14,043 nt of DNA from an uncultured Lachnospiraceae bacterium (GTDB lineage: Bacteria; Bacillota; Clostridia; Lachnospirales; Lachnospiraceae): contig CAJJYZ010000048.1 in NCBI GenBank assembly GCA_905197485.1, forward strand, positions 1 through 14,043. The letters are read 5' to 3'. The notes beneath the pieces were generated by a model. That model was not told the DNA's origin. It saw only the letters and a program-made list of their open reading frames with translations, and did no database searches. Made by a program: the position numbers and the translations under genes. This document shows, piece after piece, positions 1 to 6,793 of the stretch (position 1 is the first letter of the stretch; the number at the start of each line of letters is the position of its first letter).

Positions 1-161
1 TAATCAAAGTTGTTCGTGAAATCACAGGACTTGGATTAAAAGAAGCTAAAGAAGTTGTAGACGGAGCTCCTAAGGTAGTAAAAGAAGCTGTTTCTAAAGC
101 AGAAGCTGAAGAAATCAAAGCTAAATTAGAAGCAGAAGGTGCTGAAGTTAACTTAAAATAA
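1..161 (+). CDS. rplL: 50S ribosomal protein L7/L12, C-terminal part
   Basis: Partial gene: the window opens inside it, in the frame whose first full codon is at position 3, and 52 residues are read before the TAA. The residues match the conserved C-terminal globular domain of L7/L12: IKVVREITGLGLKEAKEVV near the start, then a Lys/Ala/Glu-rich helix and the typical ending GAEVNLK. This domain of the ribosomal stalk recruits and activates translation GTPases. In most bacteria rplL sits behind rplJ and ahead of rpoB. Here it is followed directly by a terminator, so it ends its transcription unit. Codon choice (AAA, GAA, GCT, TTA) is that of a highly expressed gene and differs from the mixed usage downstream. 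Identification is very secure. Confidence 0.97.
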   Translation, partial: IKVVREITGLGLKEAKEVVDGAPKVVKEAVSKAEAEEIKAKLEAEGAEVNLK

Positions 162-194
162 TTACTTTTACGGAAGTATGTTATAAGTGAATGC

Positions 195-237
195 AAGGTG
201 TTGTAAGAGATGGATGTCTCTTGCAGCACCTTTTTTT
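195..237 (+). terminator. Intrinsic terminator of rplL
   Basis: A 15-16 bp stem (195-210 with 217-232, two G·U pairs, no mismatches) has a 6-nt loop (TGGATG) and is followed by seven T at 231-237. This is a classic Rho-independent terminator 33 bp after the rplL stop. Its 3' arm can also pair with the ribosome binding site of the next gene (see findings). Confidence 0.93.
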
Positions 238-254
238 AAAAAGGTGGGAATTTT

Positions 255-2816
255 ATGTTTACAGAAAAATTCATGCAGCAAGTGGAGAAGGCTTTCGAAG
301 AACAGAAAATACGGCTGGGCGCTTGCTATGAGAGAGTGGAACATGTATTGCAGGGATGCAATCGGGATGAAGCGGAAGCGATGAAATGCCTTTATGCATC
401 TATGCCAATCAGCGATGCGGTAGATTATCCTCCGGAACTCTATCTGGATTATGCGCGGCATGGCGTATTCTTATGGCATGAAGGTCCGTTTGCAGGGAAA
501 ATTCCGGAAGAGATTTTTGCAGGATATGTCTTGCACCACAGGGTGAATAATGAAGATTTGACTGCTTGCCGCACATTTTTCTATGAAGAGTTGAAGGATG
601 AAGTGCAAGGAAAGAATATGTCGGAGGCGGTTCTTCGGGTAAACTATTGGTGTGCGAAAGAGGCGACATATCGTACAACGGATAACCGGACTGCCGGAGC
701 GGAATGTGTCTATCGTTCTGCTTATGGGCGATGTGGCGAAGAGTCTACATTTGCGGCAACGGTGTTACGCAGTCTTGGAATTCCTGCAAGACAGGTGTAT
801 GTTCCGTTATGGTCCCATTGTGATGATAATCATGCGTGGGTAGAGGTATGGTGCGATGGAGCATGGAAATTCTTTGGCGCCTGCGAACCGGAAGAAGTGC
901 TGAATAAGGGATGGTTTACGAATGCGTCTTCCAGAGCGATGATGGTACATTCCCGCTGGCTGCTTCCTTCCAATCCTGGGGAAGCTGTCATCGGAAGAAA
1001 GGGAATGTCAGTTGTGACGAATCAGTTGAACACCTATGCGAAGACAACCAATCTGAAGGTTACAGTTTTCCGAGAAGACGGAACTCCGGCTTCCGGTGCA
1101 GAGATTCACTTCGAAGTATTGAATTATTCACATTTTGGAGAAATTGCCTGTGTGTATGCGGATGAACATGGAGAAAAAACATTGGAAACCGGACTTGGCA
1201 CGATTCATGTTACCGCGTATCGGGATGGAGGCTATGCGGAAATGCTGGTGAATACGGAAGAGCAGACAAGCTGTGTTCTTCGTCTTGGCAAAGATGCGAT
1301 GCAAAAGGATGTGTGGGAAGAGATGGTTGTGAAGGCGCCAAAGGATTCCCCTTTGAATCGTTGTGTGCAATCGGAAGAAGAAATTGAGATTGGGAGAAGG
1401 AAGCTTCAACAGGCAGTAGCAATGCGGCTAAGAAAAGAAGCGGATTTTTACGATGAGAACCTTGCCGAGACAGCGCTGCAGACGGTTCCTACGGAATTTC
1501 GGGAACGATGTGTGGAAGTGATGAAGTTGGCGAGGGGAAATCAAAGGGAGATTGCGGATTTCCTGCAAAGAGAGGTTCAAGGCCTTGGTGGAAAAAGAAA
1601 ACTGGACATTTTAAATAGCCTGCGGGAAAAGGATTATCTGGATATTACGGCGGACATTTTGGAAGAAAATTGTGTGCAGGCAGAGCCGTTTGCAAAAGAC
1701 TGGCCGGAGGATATTTTTGTATCCTATATTCTCTGTCCGAGAGTGGACAATGAAATGATACGGCCGTTTCGTTCTTTTTTATTGTCCTGGTTATCCGAAG
1801 ACTGGCAGGAGGCAATCCGTACTTCGCCAAAGAAAGTCTGGGCTTTTGTAAACGAACGTTTGAAGTCTGATGAGCATTTGGAATATGGCAATCTGATTAC
1901 TTCTGCGGAAGGCGCGTTATTGTCCGGTTACGGAAGCGTGCTGACGAAGCGGGTGGTGAGTGTCCAGATTCTCAGAAGCTTAGGAATTCCATCCAGATTG
2001 AACCCTTCCGACCGCATATTGGAAGTATGGAAGAACGGAGCGTTTGAAGCCTTGGAAGAAAGAGAAGGACAGGCTGCGGTGCGTACCGCGTCAATCATTG
2101 TAGAAAAGCAGGAGGAAAAATCTTGGCTCTATTATCAAAACTGGAGCATTGAAAGATTCGAAGGAAAAGGATATCAGACTTTAGAGTTGAGCGAGGAGGA
2201 AGGCGCGCCGGTATATGGGGAGATTCCGCTTTTCCCGGGACGATATAAGATTGTGACCGCAAACCGTCTTCCGAATGGAAATATTTTCGCAAAACAGTTC
2301 GTGTTTGAGCTGAAGGATGGGGAAAAACGGCATATTCTTCTGGAAGAAATGGAAGCAAAGACGGAAGATATGCTGGAAGACAATGATATCACAGATTTTT
2401 CGATGAGAAGAGAAGATGGAAGCATGTGCCGCATGTCTGAACTTGTGAAAGAGGGGATGGGACTTTTCATCTGGCTGGAAGAAGGGAAGGAGCCGATGGA
2501 GCATATCTTGAATGAGATTCGTCAGAGAAGTGAAGAATATGACGCGCTGAAAGCAAACTTGTATTTTGTGGTGAAAGATGCCGAGGTGAAAAAAGACGCT
2601 ACATTCTCAAAAACACTTTCGCAGTTGAATCAGGCGCAGATTTTGTTGGATGAGTTTGGAGCGGATATGGAAGTCCTTGCCAGAAGAATGTATCTGGAGC
2701 CGGGGAAATTACCTCTGATTGTTATCGTAGACCAAGAAATGAAAGGAATTTACGGGGTAGCAGGATATAATGTCGGAACGGCAGATATGATTTTAAAAAT
2801 TTTAAATCTCTCATAA
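255..2816 (+). CDS. Cytoplasmic transglutaminase-like protein with duplicated, partly degenerate domains
   Basis: 853 residues, no signal peptide or membrane segment. Start ATG is preceded by AAAAAGGTGGG. Order seen: helical N-terminus (1-80); transglutaminase-like fold (about 84-215) with Cys160 in YGRCGEES and His193 in DNHAWVEVW; beta-sandwich-like region (about 266-345); a second copy of the same unit (about 445-600 plus 628-697); and a tail (709-853) resembling a thioredoxin/AhpC-type fold. In the second copy the conserved framework is kept (PEDIF, LRSLGIPSR, EVWKNGAF), but Cys160 is replaced by Val562 and His193 by Asp586. In the first copy the usual catalytic Asp after the W is not at its standard place: the motif reads FFGACEPEE, with Glu211 the nearest acid. 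The tail has no CxxC. The family fold (Cys-His-Asp acyl transfer or papain-like proteolysis) is clear; substrate and role are unknown. It is flanked by terminators on both sides and so is probably monocistronic. Confidence 0.85.
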   Translation: MFTEKFMQQVEKAFEEQKIRLGACYERVEHVLQGCNRDEAEAMKCLYASMPISDAVDYPPELYLDYARHGVFLWHEGPFAGKIPEEIFAGYVLHHRVNNEDLTACRTFFYEELKDEVQGKNMSEAVLRVNYWCAKEATYRTTDNRTAGAECVYRSAYGRCGEESTFAATVLRSLGIPARQVYVPLWSHCDDNHAWVEVWCDGAWKFFGACEPEEVLNKGWFTNASSRAMMVHSRWLLPSNPGEAVIGRKGMSVVTNQLNTYAKTTNLKVTVFREDGTPASGAEIHFEVLNYSHFGEIACVYADEHGEKTLETGLGTIHVTAYRDGGYAEMLVNTEEQTSCVLRLGKDAMQKDVWEEMVVKAPKDSPLNRCVQSEEEIEIGRRKLQQAVAMRLRKEADFYDENLAETALQTVPTEFRERCVEVMKLARGNQREIADFLQREVQGLGGKRKLDILNSLREKDYLDITADILEENCVQAEPFAKDWPEDIFVSYILCPRVDNEMIRPFRSFLLSWLSEDWQEAIRTSPKKVWAFVNERLKSDEHLEYGNLITSAEGALLSGYGSVLTKRVVSVQILRSLGIPSRLNPSDRILEVWKNGAFEALEEREGQAAVRTASIIVEKQEEKSWLYYQNWSIERFEGKGYQTLELSEEEGAPVYGEIPLFPGRYKIVTANRLPNGNIFAKQFVFELKDGEKRHILLEEMEAKTEDMLEDNDITDFSMRREDGSMCRMSELVKEGMGLFIWLEEGKEPMEHILNEIRQRSEEYDALKANLYFVVKDAEVKKDATFSKTLSQLNQAQILLDEFGADMEVLARRMYLEPGKLPLIVIVDQEMKGIYGVAGYNVGTADMILKILNLS

Positions 2817-2817
2817 A

Positions 2818-2870
2818 GGAAAACAGCTATCGCTTTCGTGGTTAGAGGCTCGCGAAGTGATAGCTGTTTT
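2818..2870. terminator. Bidirectional hairpin terminator after the transglutaminase-like gene
   Basis: AAAACAGCTATCGCTT pairs with the complementary arm ending AGTGATAGCTGTTTT (about 2820-2837 with 2853-2870), giving a long stem with one G·T pair and a small bulge. The A-run on the left and T-run on the right suit termination in both directions, for the gene before it and for the minus-strand xdhC. Confidence 0.8.
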
Positions 2871-2874
2871 GCGG

Positions 2875-2900
2875 AGATTGCATGTTTGTGCAATCTTTTT
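2875..2900 (+). terminator. Second hairpin plus T-run
   Basis: AGATTGCA (2875-2882) and TGCAATCT (2889-2896) form a perfect 8-bp stem with a 6-nt loop, followed by TTTTT. It lies just behind the first hairpin and 9 bp before the xdhC stop codon, and acts as a backup terminator for plus-strand transcripts heading into antisense xdhC. Confidence 0.7.
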
Positions 2901-2908
2901 ACGTACGT

Positions 2909-3736
2909 TTAAGAATACTGTTTTTGAATCAGTTCGGCGGCGATGCTGATTGCGATTTCTGCAGGTGTTTCTGCTTTAATATCCAAGCCAATCGGAGATT
3001 TTAAGCGATTGATATCGCTTTCTGTAAATCCGTCGGCAAGAAGTTTTTCCCGAATGATTTGTGTCTTTTTGCGGCTTCCCATAACACCGATATAGTGGGC
3101 GTCTGTCAGCAATACCTGCTTCTGCACGAGATAGTCGAATTGATGACCGCGTGTCATGATACAGACAAAATCTTCGCTCCTGATATCTACAAAGTTTGCG
3201 AGAGCTTCAAAATCTCCGACGATGCACTGCGCCGCGTCAGGAAAGACTTCTTTGTTAGAAAATTCCGGACGGTCATCAAATACAACGCAGGAGAAATCGA
3301 GATGTGAAAGTACCGGAACGAGTTCCTGGGCGATGTGACCTCCGCCGAAGACGTAGACAGTGCTTTCACGTTTTTCTGATTCTGTGAGAAGATATTCGTA
3401 AAAATTGCTGTCTTCGCCGGAGATGTAACGGAATTCAAGTGTGACATGACCGCCGCAAATCATCCCCAGTTCTGCCGCTTCTCTGTTGCTTAAATCGTAG
3501 TCCTTTGTGAAGGATTTCTGTTCCATGAATGCGGTCATGGCATCGCGAGAAGCGGTATATTCGACGTTGCCCCCGCCTACAGTTCCGACCGTTTTCCCGT
3601 CTGGGAGAACGAGCATACACGCGCCGGCTTTGCGGGGAGCAGAGCCAGAGCTTTTTATAATCTGTACGAACATGAAATCTGTATGTTCTTCCATGAGTTT
3701 TTTTGCTGTTTTATATAGTTGTCGATTCCCTTTCAT
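2909..3736 (-). CDS. xdhC: XdhC/CoxI family molybdenum hydroxylase maturation protein
   Basis: 275 residues. The N-terminal XdhC/CoxI domain shows SGSAPRKAGACMLV (29-43), TVGGGNVEY (52-60) and GMICGGHV (91-98). The C-terminal Rossmann-like domain shows VYVFGGGHIAQELVPVL (127-143), DDRPEF, MTRGHQFDYLV, GVMGSRKK (217-224) and SPIGLDIKAETPAEIAISIAAE near the end. XdhC proteins bind Moco, help replace an oxo by a sulfido ligand, and insert the cofactor into xanthine dehydrogenase-type enzymes. Clostridia also use this family for selenium-dependent molybdenum hydroxylases. The ATG has GGAAGGAG 7 nt upstream. It is divergent from the Moco/modABC operon, which supports the role. No hydroxylase structural gene is in the window, so the client enzyme is unknown. 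Confidence 0.9.
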   Translation of the reverse strand: MKGNRQLYKTAKKLMEEHTDFMFVQIIKSSGSAPRKAGACMLVLPDGKTVGTVGGGNVEYTASRDAMTAFMEQKSFTKDYDLSNREAAELGMICGGHVTLEFRYISGEDSNFYEYLLTESEKRESTVYVFGGGHIAQELVPVLSHLDFSCVVFDDRPEFSNKEVFPDAAQCIVGDFEALANFVDIRSEDFVCIMTRGHQFDYLVQKQVLLTDAHYIGVMGSRKKTQIIREKLLADGFTESDINRLKSPIGLDIKAETPAEIAISIAAELIQKQYS

Positions 3737-3768
3737 TCGAATCTCCTTCCCAGATATTTTTGCTTAAA

Positions 3769-3822
3769 ATTGAAAATCGTGTATTTATATTATATAATAA
3801 CATCAATGTGGAGGTAAAGAGG
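3769..3822 (+). promoter_or_regulatory. Sigma-A promoter and RBS of the Moco/mod operon
   Basis: TTGAAA (3770-3775), a 17-bp spacer and a perfect TATAAT (3793-3798) make a strong housekeeping promoter. Transcription would start near 3805, leaving a leader of only about 18 nt that contains GGAGGT (3810-3815) seven bases before the ATG at 3823. The leader is too short for a Moco riboswitch. Confidence 0.8.
3789..3818 (-). promoter_or_regulatory. Candidate xdhC promoter overlapping the operon promoter
   Basis: ATTATATAAT (3789-3798) is its own reverse complement, so a perfect TATAAT is also present on the minus strand (3789-3794). An 18-bp spacer leads to a weak -35, TTTACC (minus strand, 3813-3818). 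A start near 3782 would give xdhC a ~45-nt leader. The -35 is poor, so this is an inference from position and -10 quality. Confidence 0.45.
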
Positions 3823-4848
3823 ATGAAACTTTGTAGAACGGAAGATGCAGTTGGACAGGTTCTCTGTCATGATATTACACAGATTATACCGGGTGTCGTG
3901 AAAGACGCGGTGTTTCGAAAAGGACATATTATCCGGGAAGAAGATATTCCGGTTTTGTTAAGTGTGGGGAAAGAGCACATCTATGTGTGGGAAAATGATG
4001 AGAAGATGCTGCATGAGAATGAGGCGGCGGATATTCTATACCACATTTGCAAAGGGGAAGGTATGTACGGAACCGATGTGAAGGAAGGGAAGATTGAGCT
4101 GATTGCAGAGCGGGACGGCGTTCTGAAAATCGACCGGGAGAAGCTGCGCCGGGTCAATTCTCTTGGAGAGATGATGATTGCATCAAGGCATGGCGATTTT
4201 CCGGTGCGAAAGGGAGAGAAGATTGCGGGGACAAGAGTGATTCCTCTCGTTATCGAGAAAGAGAAGATGGAGAAGGCGAAAGAAGTGACGGAAGGAGGTC
4301 CTATTTTCTGGATATTGCCTTATCAGACGAAGAAAATCGGAATCGTTACAACGGGAAGCGAAGTGTATAAAGGGAGAATTAAGGATGCATTTACCCCGGT
4401 ACTTCAGAGGAAATTCGCCGAATACGGTATGGAAATCAAGCGTCAGCTACTTGTAGGAGACGAGCATGAGAAGATAACGGAAGCGATACAGGATATGATT
4501 GCGGAAGGCATGGACTTGGTTGTGTGCACCGGAGGGATGAGCGTGGACCCGGATGACCGGACGCCTCTTGCAATCAAGAATACAGGAGCCGAGATTGTAA
4601 CTTACGGAGCGCCGGTGCTGCCGGGAGCAATGTTCCTGCTTGCCTATGCGGATGGTAACGTTCCGATTCTCGGGCTTCCCGGATGTGTGATGTACGCAAA
4701 ACGGACGATTTTTGACCTTGTGCTTCCGCGGATTCTGGCCGGAGAAAAATTGACAAGAGAAGAATTCGACAGACTGGGAGAGGGAGGACTGTGTCTGAAC
4801 TGTTCGGTATGTACCTTCCCAAACTGCGGATTCGGAAAAGGAGTATAG
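3823..4848 (+). CDS. Molybdopterin-binding protein (MoeA/MogA-type domain) with C-terminal Cys cluster
   Basis: 341 residues. The frame stays open upstream to 3703, but the strong promoter and GGAGGT fix the start at 3823 (MKLCRTEDAVGQ). The N-terminal part (1-165) resembles a reduced MoeA-like region. Residues 171-305 are the MoCF/MPT-binding fold: IGIVTTGSEVYKG, TGGMSVDPDD (236-245), GAPVLPGAM and PILGLPGC (281-288). This fold binds molybdopterin during adenylylation or metal insertion. The C-terminus carries CLNCSVCTFPNC (C324, C327, C330, C335) followed by GFGKG, a CX2CX2CX4C cluster absent from classical MoeA and MogA; it could hold zinc or an Fe-S centre. It is shorter than typical MoeA (~400) and longer than MogA (~190). 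First gene of the operon; moaC follows 3 bp after it. Exact step (MoeA-like insertion, MogA-like adenylylation or a regulatory/sensor role) is not resolved. Confidence 0.8.
   Translation: MKLCRTEDAVGQVLCHDITQIIPGVVKDAVFRKGHIIREEDIPVLLSVGKEHIYVWENDEKMLHENEAADILYHICKGEGMYGTDVKEGKIELIAERDGVLKIDREKLRRVNSLGEMMIASRHGDFPVRKGEKIAGTRVIPLVIEKEKMEKAKEVTEGGPIFWILPYQTKKIGIVTTGSEVYKGRIKDAFTPVLQRKFAEYGMEIKRQLLVGDEHEKITEAIQDMIAEGMDLVVCTGGMSVDPDDRTPLAIKNTGAEIVTYGAPVLPGAMFLLAYADGNVPILGLPGCVMYAKRTIFDLVLPRILAGEKLTREEFDRLGEGGLCLNCSVCTFPNCGFGKGV
4792..4827 (+). other. CX2CX2CX4C motif at the C-terminus of the molybdopterin-binding protein
   Basis: These 12 codons encode Cys324, Cys327, Cys330 and Cys335 with F, P and N between the last two, just before GFGKGV and the stop. 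Four closely spaced cysteines in an otherwise Cys-poor C-terminal region suggest a metal or Fe-S ligand set. Metal identity is not visible from sequence. Confidence 0.6.
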
Positions 4849-4851
4849 AAA

Positions 4852-5337
4852 ATGAGTGAATTTACACATTTTAACGCGCAGGGTGATGCGGTCATGGTGG
4901 ATGTAAGCGGCAAACAGGAGACGGTAAGAGAAGCGCTCGCCAAAGGGAAGATATGCATGAGTGAAGAATGTTTCCGACTCGTAAAAGAAGGAAACATGGA
5001 AAAAGGAGATGTGCTCTCTGTTGCGAGAATCGCAGGAATTATGGGAGCAAAAAAGACATCGGAACTGATTCCCCTCTGTCATATTCTGAACTTGACGAAG
5101 GTGGAAATTGATTTTGCCTATCTGGAGGAGGTCTGTGCGATTGAGGTTTCCTGCGTCGCAAAAACAGTTGGGAAAACGGGCGTTGAGATGGAGGCACTGA
5201 CGGGTGTGAATGTGGCGCTTCTCACCATTTATGACATGTGCAAGGCGGTGGATAAAACGATGGAGATTACAGATATCAGACTCTGCAAGAAGACGGGAGG
5301 CAAGTCCGGTATATTTGTAAGAGAAGAGGAGTTGTAG
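4852..5337 (+). CDS. moaC: Cyclic pyranopterin monophosphate synthase MoaC
   Basis: 161 residues, the usual MoaC length. It converts the 3',8-cyclo-GTP made by MoaA into cyclic pyranopterin monophosphate, the first stable Moco intermediate. Family motifs are all present: FNAQGDAVMVDVSGK, IMGAKKTSELIPLCH (63-77), VEMEALTGVNVALLTIYDMCKAVDK (111-135) and KTGGKSG near the end. Lys51, His77, Asp128 and Lys131, the positions known as catalytic in E. coli MoaC, fall at the same numbers here. SD AAAAGGAG lies inside the end of the preceding gene. moaA starts 3 nt after its stop, so the two enzymes of the pathway step are co-expressed. Confidence 0.97.
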   Translation: MSEFTHFNAQGDAVMVDVSGKQETVREALAKGKICMSEECFRLVKEGNMEKGDVLSVARIAGIMGAKKTSELIPLCHILNLTKVEIDFAYLEEVCAIEVSCVAKTVGKTGVEMEALTGVNVALLTIYDMCKAVDKTMEITDIRLCKKTGGKSGIFVREEEL

Positions 5338-5339
5338 GT

Positions 5340-6329
5340 GTGAGAGATTCATATCAGCGGGAAATTGATTATATGAGAATCTCCATTACAGACAGGTGCA
5401 ACCTCAGATGTTCCTATTGTATGCCGGACGGTGTGGAGTGGCTTCCGATGGAGGAAGTACTGACTTATGAAGAGATTGCGGCAGTATGTGAAGAGGCGGC
5501 AAAGCTCGGAATCCGGAAAGTGAAGATTACGGGGGGAGAGCCGTTCGTGAGAAAAGGCTGTGCGTATTTGGTGGAGATGATAAAAGGAATTGCCGGAATC
5601 CAACAGGTCACGTTAACGACGAATGGAGTCGAGCTGAAAAGATATGCGAGTGCGTTGAAACGAGCAGGGATTGATGGGATTAATATCAGCCTGGATACGA
5701 AGCAGCCGGAGATTTTTTGTAAGATTACCGGATTTGACCGGATACAGGAAGTTCTGGACGGGATAGACGCGGCATACGAGATTGGGATTCCGGTGAAAAT
5801 GAATACGGTGCTTCAGCCCGGAATCAATGAAGACGCTTGGAAGGAAATGGTAGAATTTGCGCGTGACAGAAAAATAGATGTGCGATTCATTGAGATGATG
5901 CCAATCGGGAATGGAAAGGAGATAAGCTCTATTTCCAATGAGGATGTGAAAAAAAGATTGGAGCAGATATATGGTTCTCTGGAACGTGATACGACGGTTC
6001 ATGGAAACGGGCCTGCCGTATATTATCGGATTCCAGGCTTTTGCGGCAGCATCGGTTTTATCAGCGCGATGCATGGAAAATTTTGTCGAAGCTGCAACCG
6101 GATTCGCATGACTGCAACCGGTGAATTGAAGCCTTGTCTTTGCTATGGGGAGAGTATTTCCATCAAAGAAGCGCTTCGCATGCGGCTGCCGGACGGTTCT
6201 TATGGAATCGATTATGAACGATTGAGAGAAAAACTGGAGACAGCGATTTTAAGGAAGCCGCAGGCGCATTGTTTCGAAGAGGAACAGAACATAACAGAGA
6301 AAAAGAAGATGGCGCAGATAGGAGGATAA
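5340..6329 (+). CDS. moaA: GTP 3',8-cyclase MoaA (radical SAM)
   Basis: 329 residues, normal for MoaA. It cleaves S-adenosylmethionine to start the rearrangement of GTP to 3',8-cyclo-GTP. The radical SAM motif CNLRCSYC gives C20, C24 and C27; TGGEPFVRKG (64-73) is the SAM-binding segment. The second, substrate-binding 4Fe-4S site is CX2CX13C at C249, C252 and C266. The protein ends in Gly-Gly (AQIGG), the conserved tail whose double glycine reaches into the active site. The start is GTG, two bases after the moaC stop, with GAGGAG about 9 nt upstream inside moaC. An ATG at residue 12 would cut into the conserved N-terminus, so the GTG is preferred. Confidence 0.97.
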   Translation: MRDSYQREIDYMRISITDRCNLRCSYCMPDGVEWLPMEEVLTYEEIAAVCEEAAKLGIRKVKITGGEPFVRKGCAYLVEMIKGIAGIQQVTLTTNGVELKRYASALKRAGIDGINISLDTKQPEIFCKITGFDRIQEVLDGIDAAYEIGIPVKMNTVLQPGINEDAWKEMVEFARDRKIDVRFIEMMPIGNGKEISSISNEDVKKRLEQIYGSLERDTTVHGNGPAVYYRIPGFCGSIGFISAMHGKFCRSCNRIRMTATGELKPCLCYGESISIKEALRMRLPDGSYGIDYERLREKLETAILRKPQAHCFEEEQNITEKKKMAQIGG

Positions 6330-6331
6330 AT

Positions 6332-6793
6332 ATGGGAATCATTAGAGGAATCTGTATCAGCGATGTTCGGGGGATTCAAAAGACAGAGGTTCCGGAGGCG
6401 GAACTGATTACAGACTGGGGAATAGAAGGAGATGCACACGCCGGAAAATGGCATCGGCAGGTCAGCCTTCTTTCTTATGATAAGATTGAAGAATTTAAGA
6501 AAAAGGGCGCGGATATAGAGAATGGAGCCTTTGGGGAAAATCTGATTGTAGAAGGATATGATTTTAAAAATCTTCCGGTCGGCTCTGTATTTCATATCGG
6601 GGAGGAAGTGGTGCTTCGGATGACGCAGATTGGGAAGGAATGTCACAGTCATTGCCAGATTTTTCAGAAGATGGGGGACTGCATTATGCCGCGGGAAGGC
6701 GTATTTGCGGAAGTGGTACATGGAGGACATATCACAGTCGGAGACGAAGTGACACTTGTGGAAATCATAGGAGGCGCAAAAGGTGAACTATAG
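6332..6793 (+). CDS. MOSC-domain protein
   Basis: 153 residues. The frame extends upstream to 6269, inside moaA, but ATAGGAGG immediately before the ATG at 6332 sets the start. The whole protein is a stand-alone MOSC domain: GIEGDAHAGKWHRQVSLLS (30-48), NGAFGENLIVEG (64-75), LPVGSVFHIG (81-90) and the cysteine stretch IGKECHSHCQIFQKMGDC (C104, C108, C117) followed by IMPREGVFA. MOSC domains occur in Moco sulfurase and mARC proteins and are thought to bind Moco and carry sulfur on a conserved Cys. In some Clostridia the domain is fused to a MogA domain; here it stands alone. Its place between moaA and modA and the divergent xdhC suggest a role in cofactor sulfuration or handling. The partner is inferred, not shown. 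Confidence 0.88.
   Translation: MGIIRGICISDVRGIQKTEVPEAELITDWGIEGDAHAGKWHRQVSLLSYDKIEEFKKKGADIENGAFGENLIVEGYDFKNLPVGSVFHIGEEVVLRMTQIGKECHSHCQIFQKMGDCIMPREGVFAEVVHGGHITVGDEVTLVEIIGGAKGEL

Noticed and set aside
2174..2504. Overlapping minus-strand frames of about 100 codons inside the transglutaminase-like gene
   Set aside because: Low-complexity Ser/Phe/Pro-rich translations mirroring Glu/Lys codons of the real gene.
3703..3822. Upstream extension of the molybdopterin-binding gene by 40 residues
   Set aside because: The extension would overlap xdhC and run through a strong promoter and an SD; the start at 3823 fits both.
3799..3822. Moco riboswitch ahead of the molybdenum operon
   Set aside because: Predicted leader is about 18 nt; no structured RNA can fit.
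4447..5352. 301-codon open frame on the minus strand across the molybdopterin-binding gene and moaC
   Set aside because: It lies opposite two clearly conserved genes, has no recognisable domain and a composition rich in His, Cys and Arg typical of antisense shadows.
6212..6730. 172-codon minus-strand open frame opposite moaA's end and the MOSC gene
   Set aside because: No RBS or family resemblance; the plus-strand MOSC motifs account for the region.
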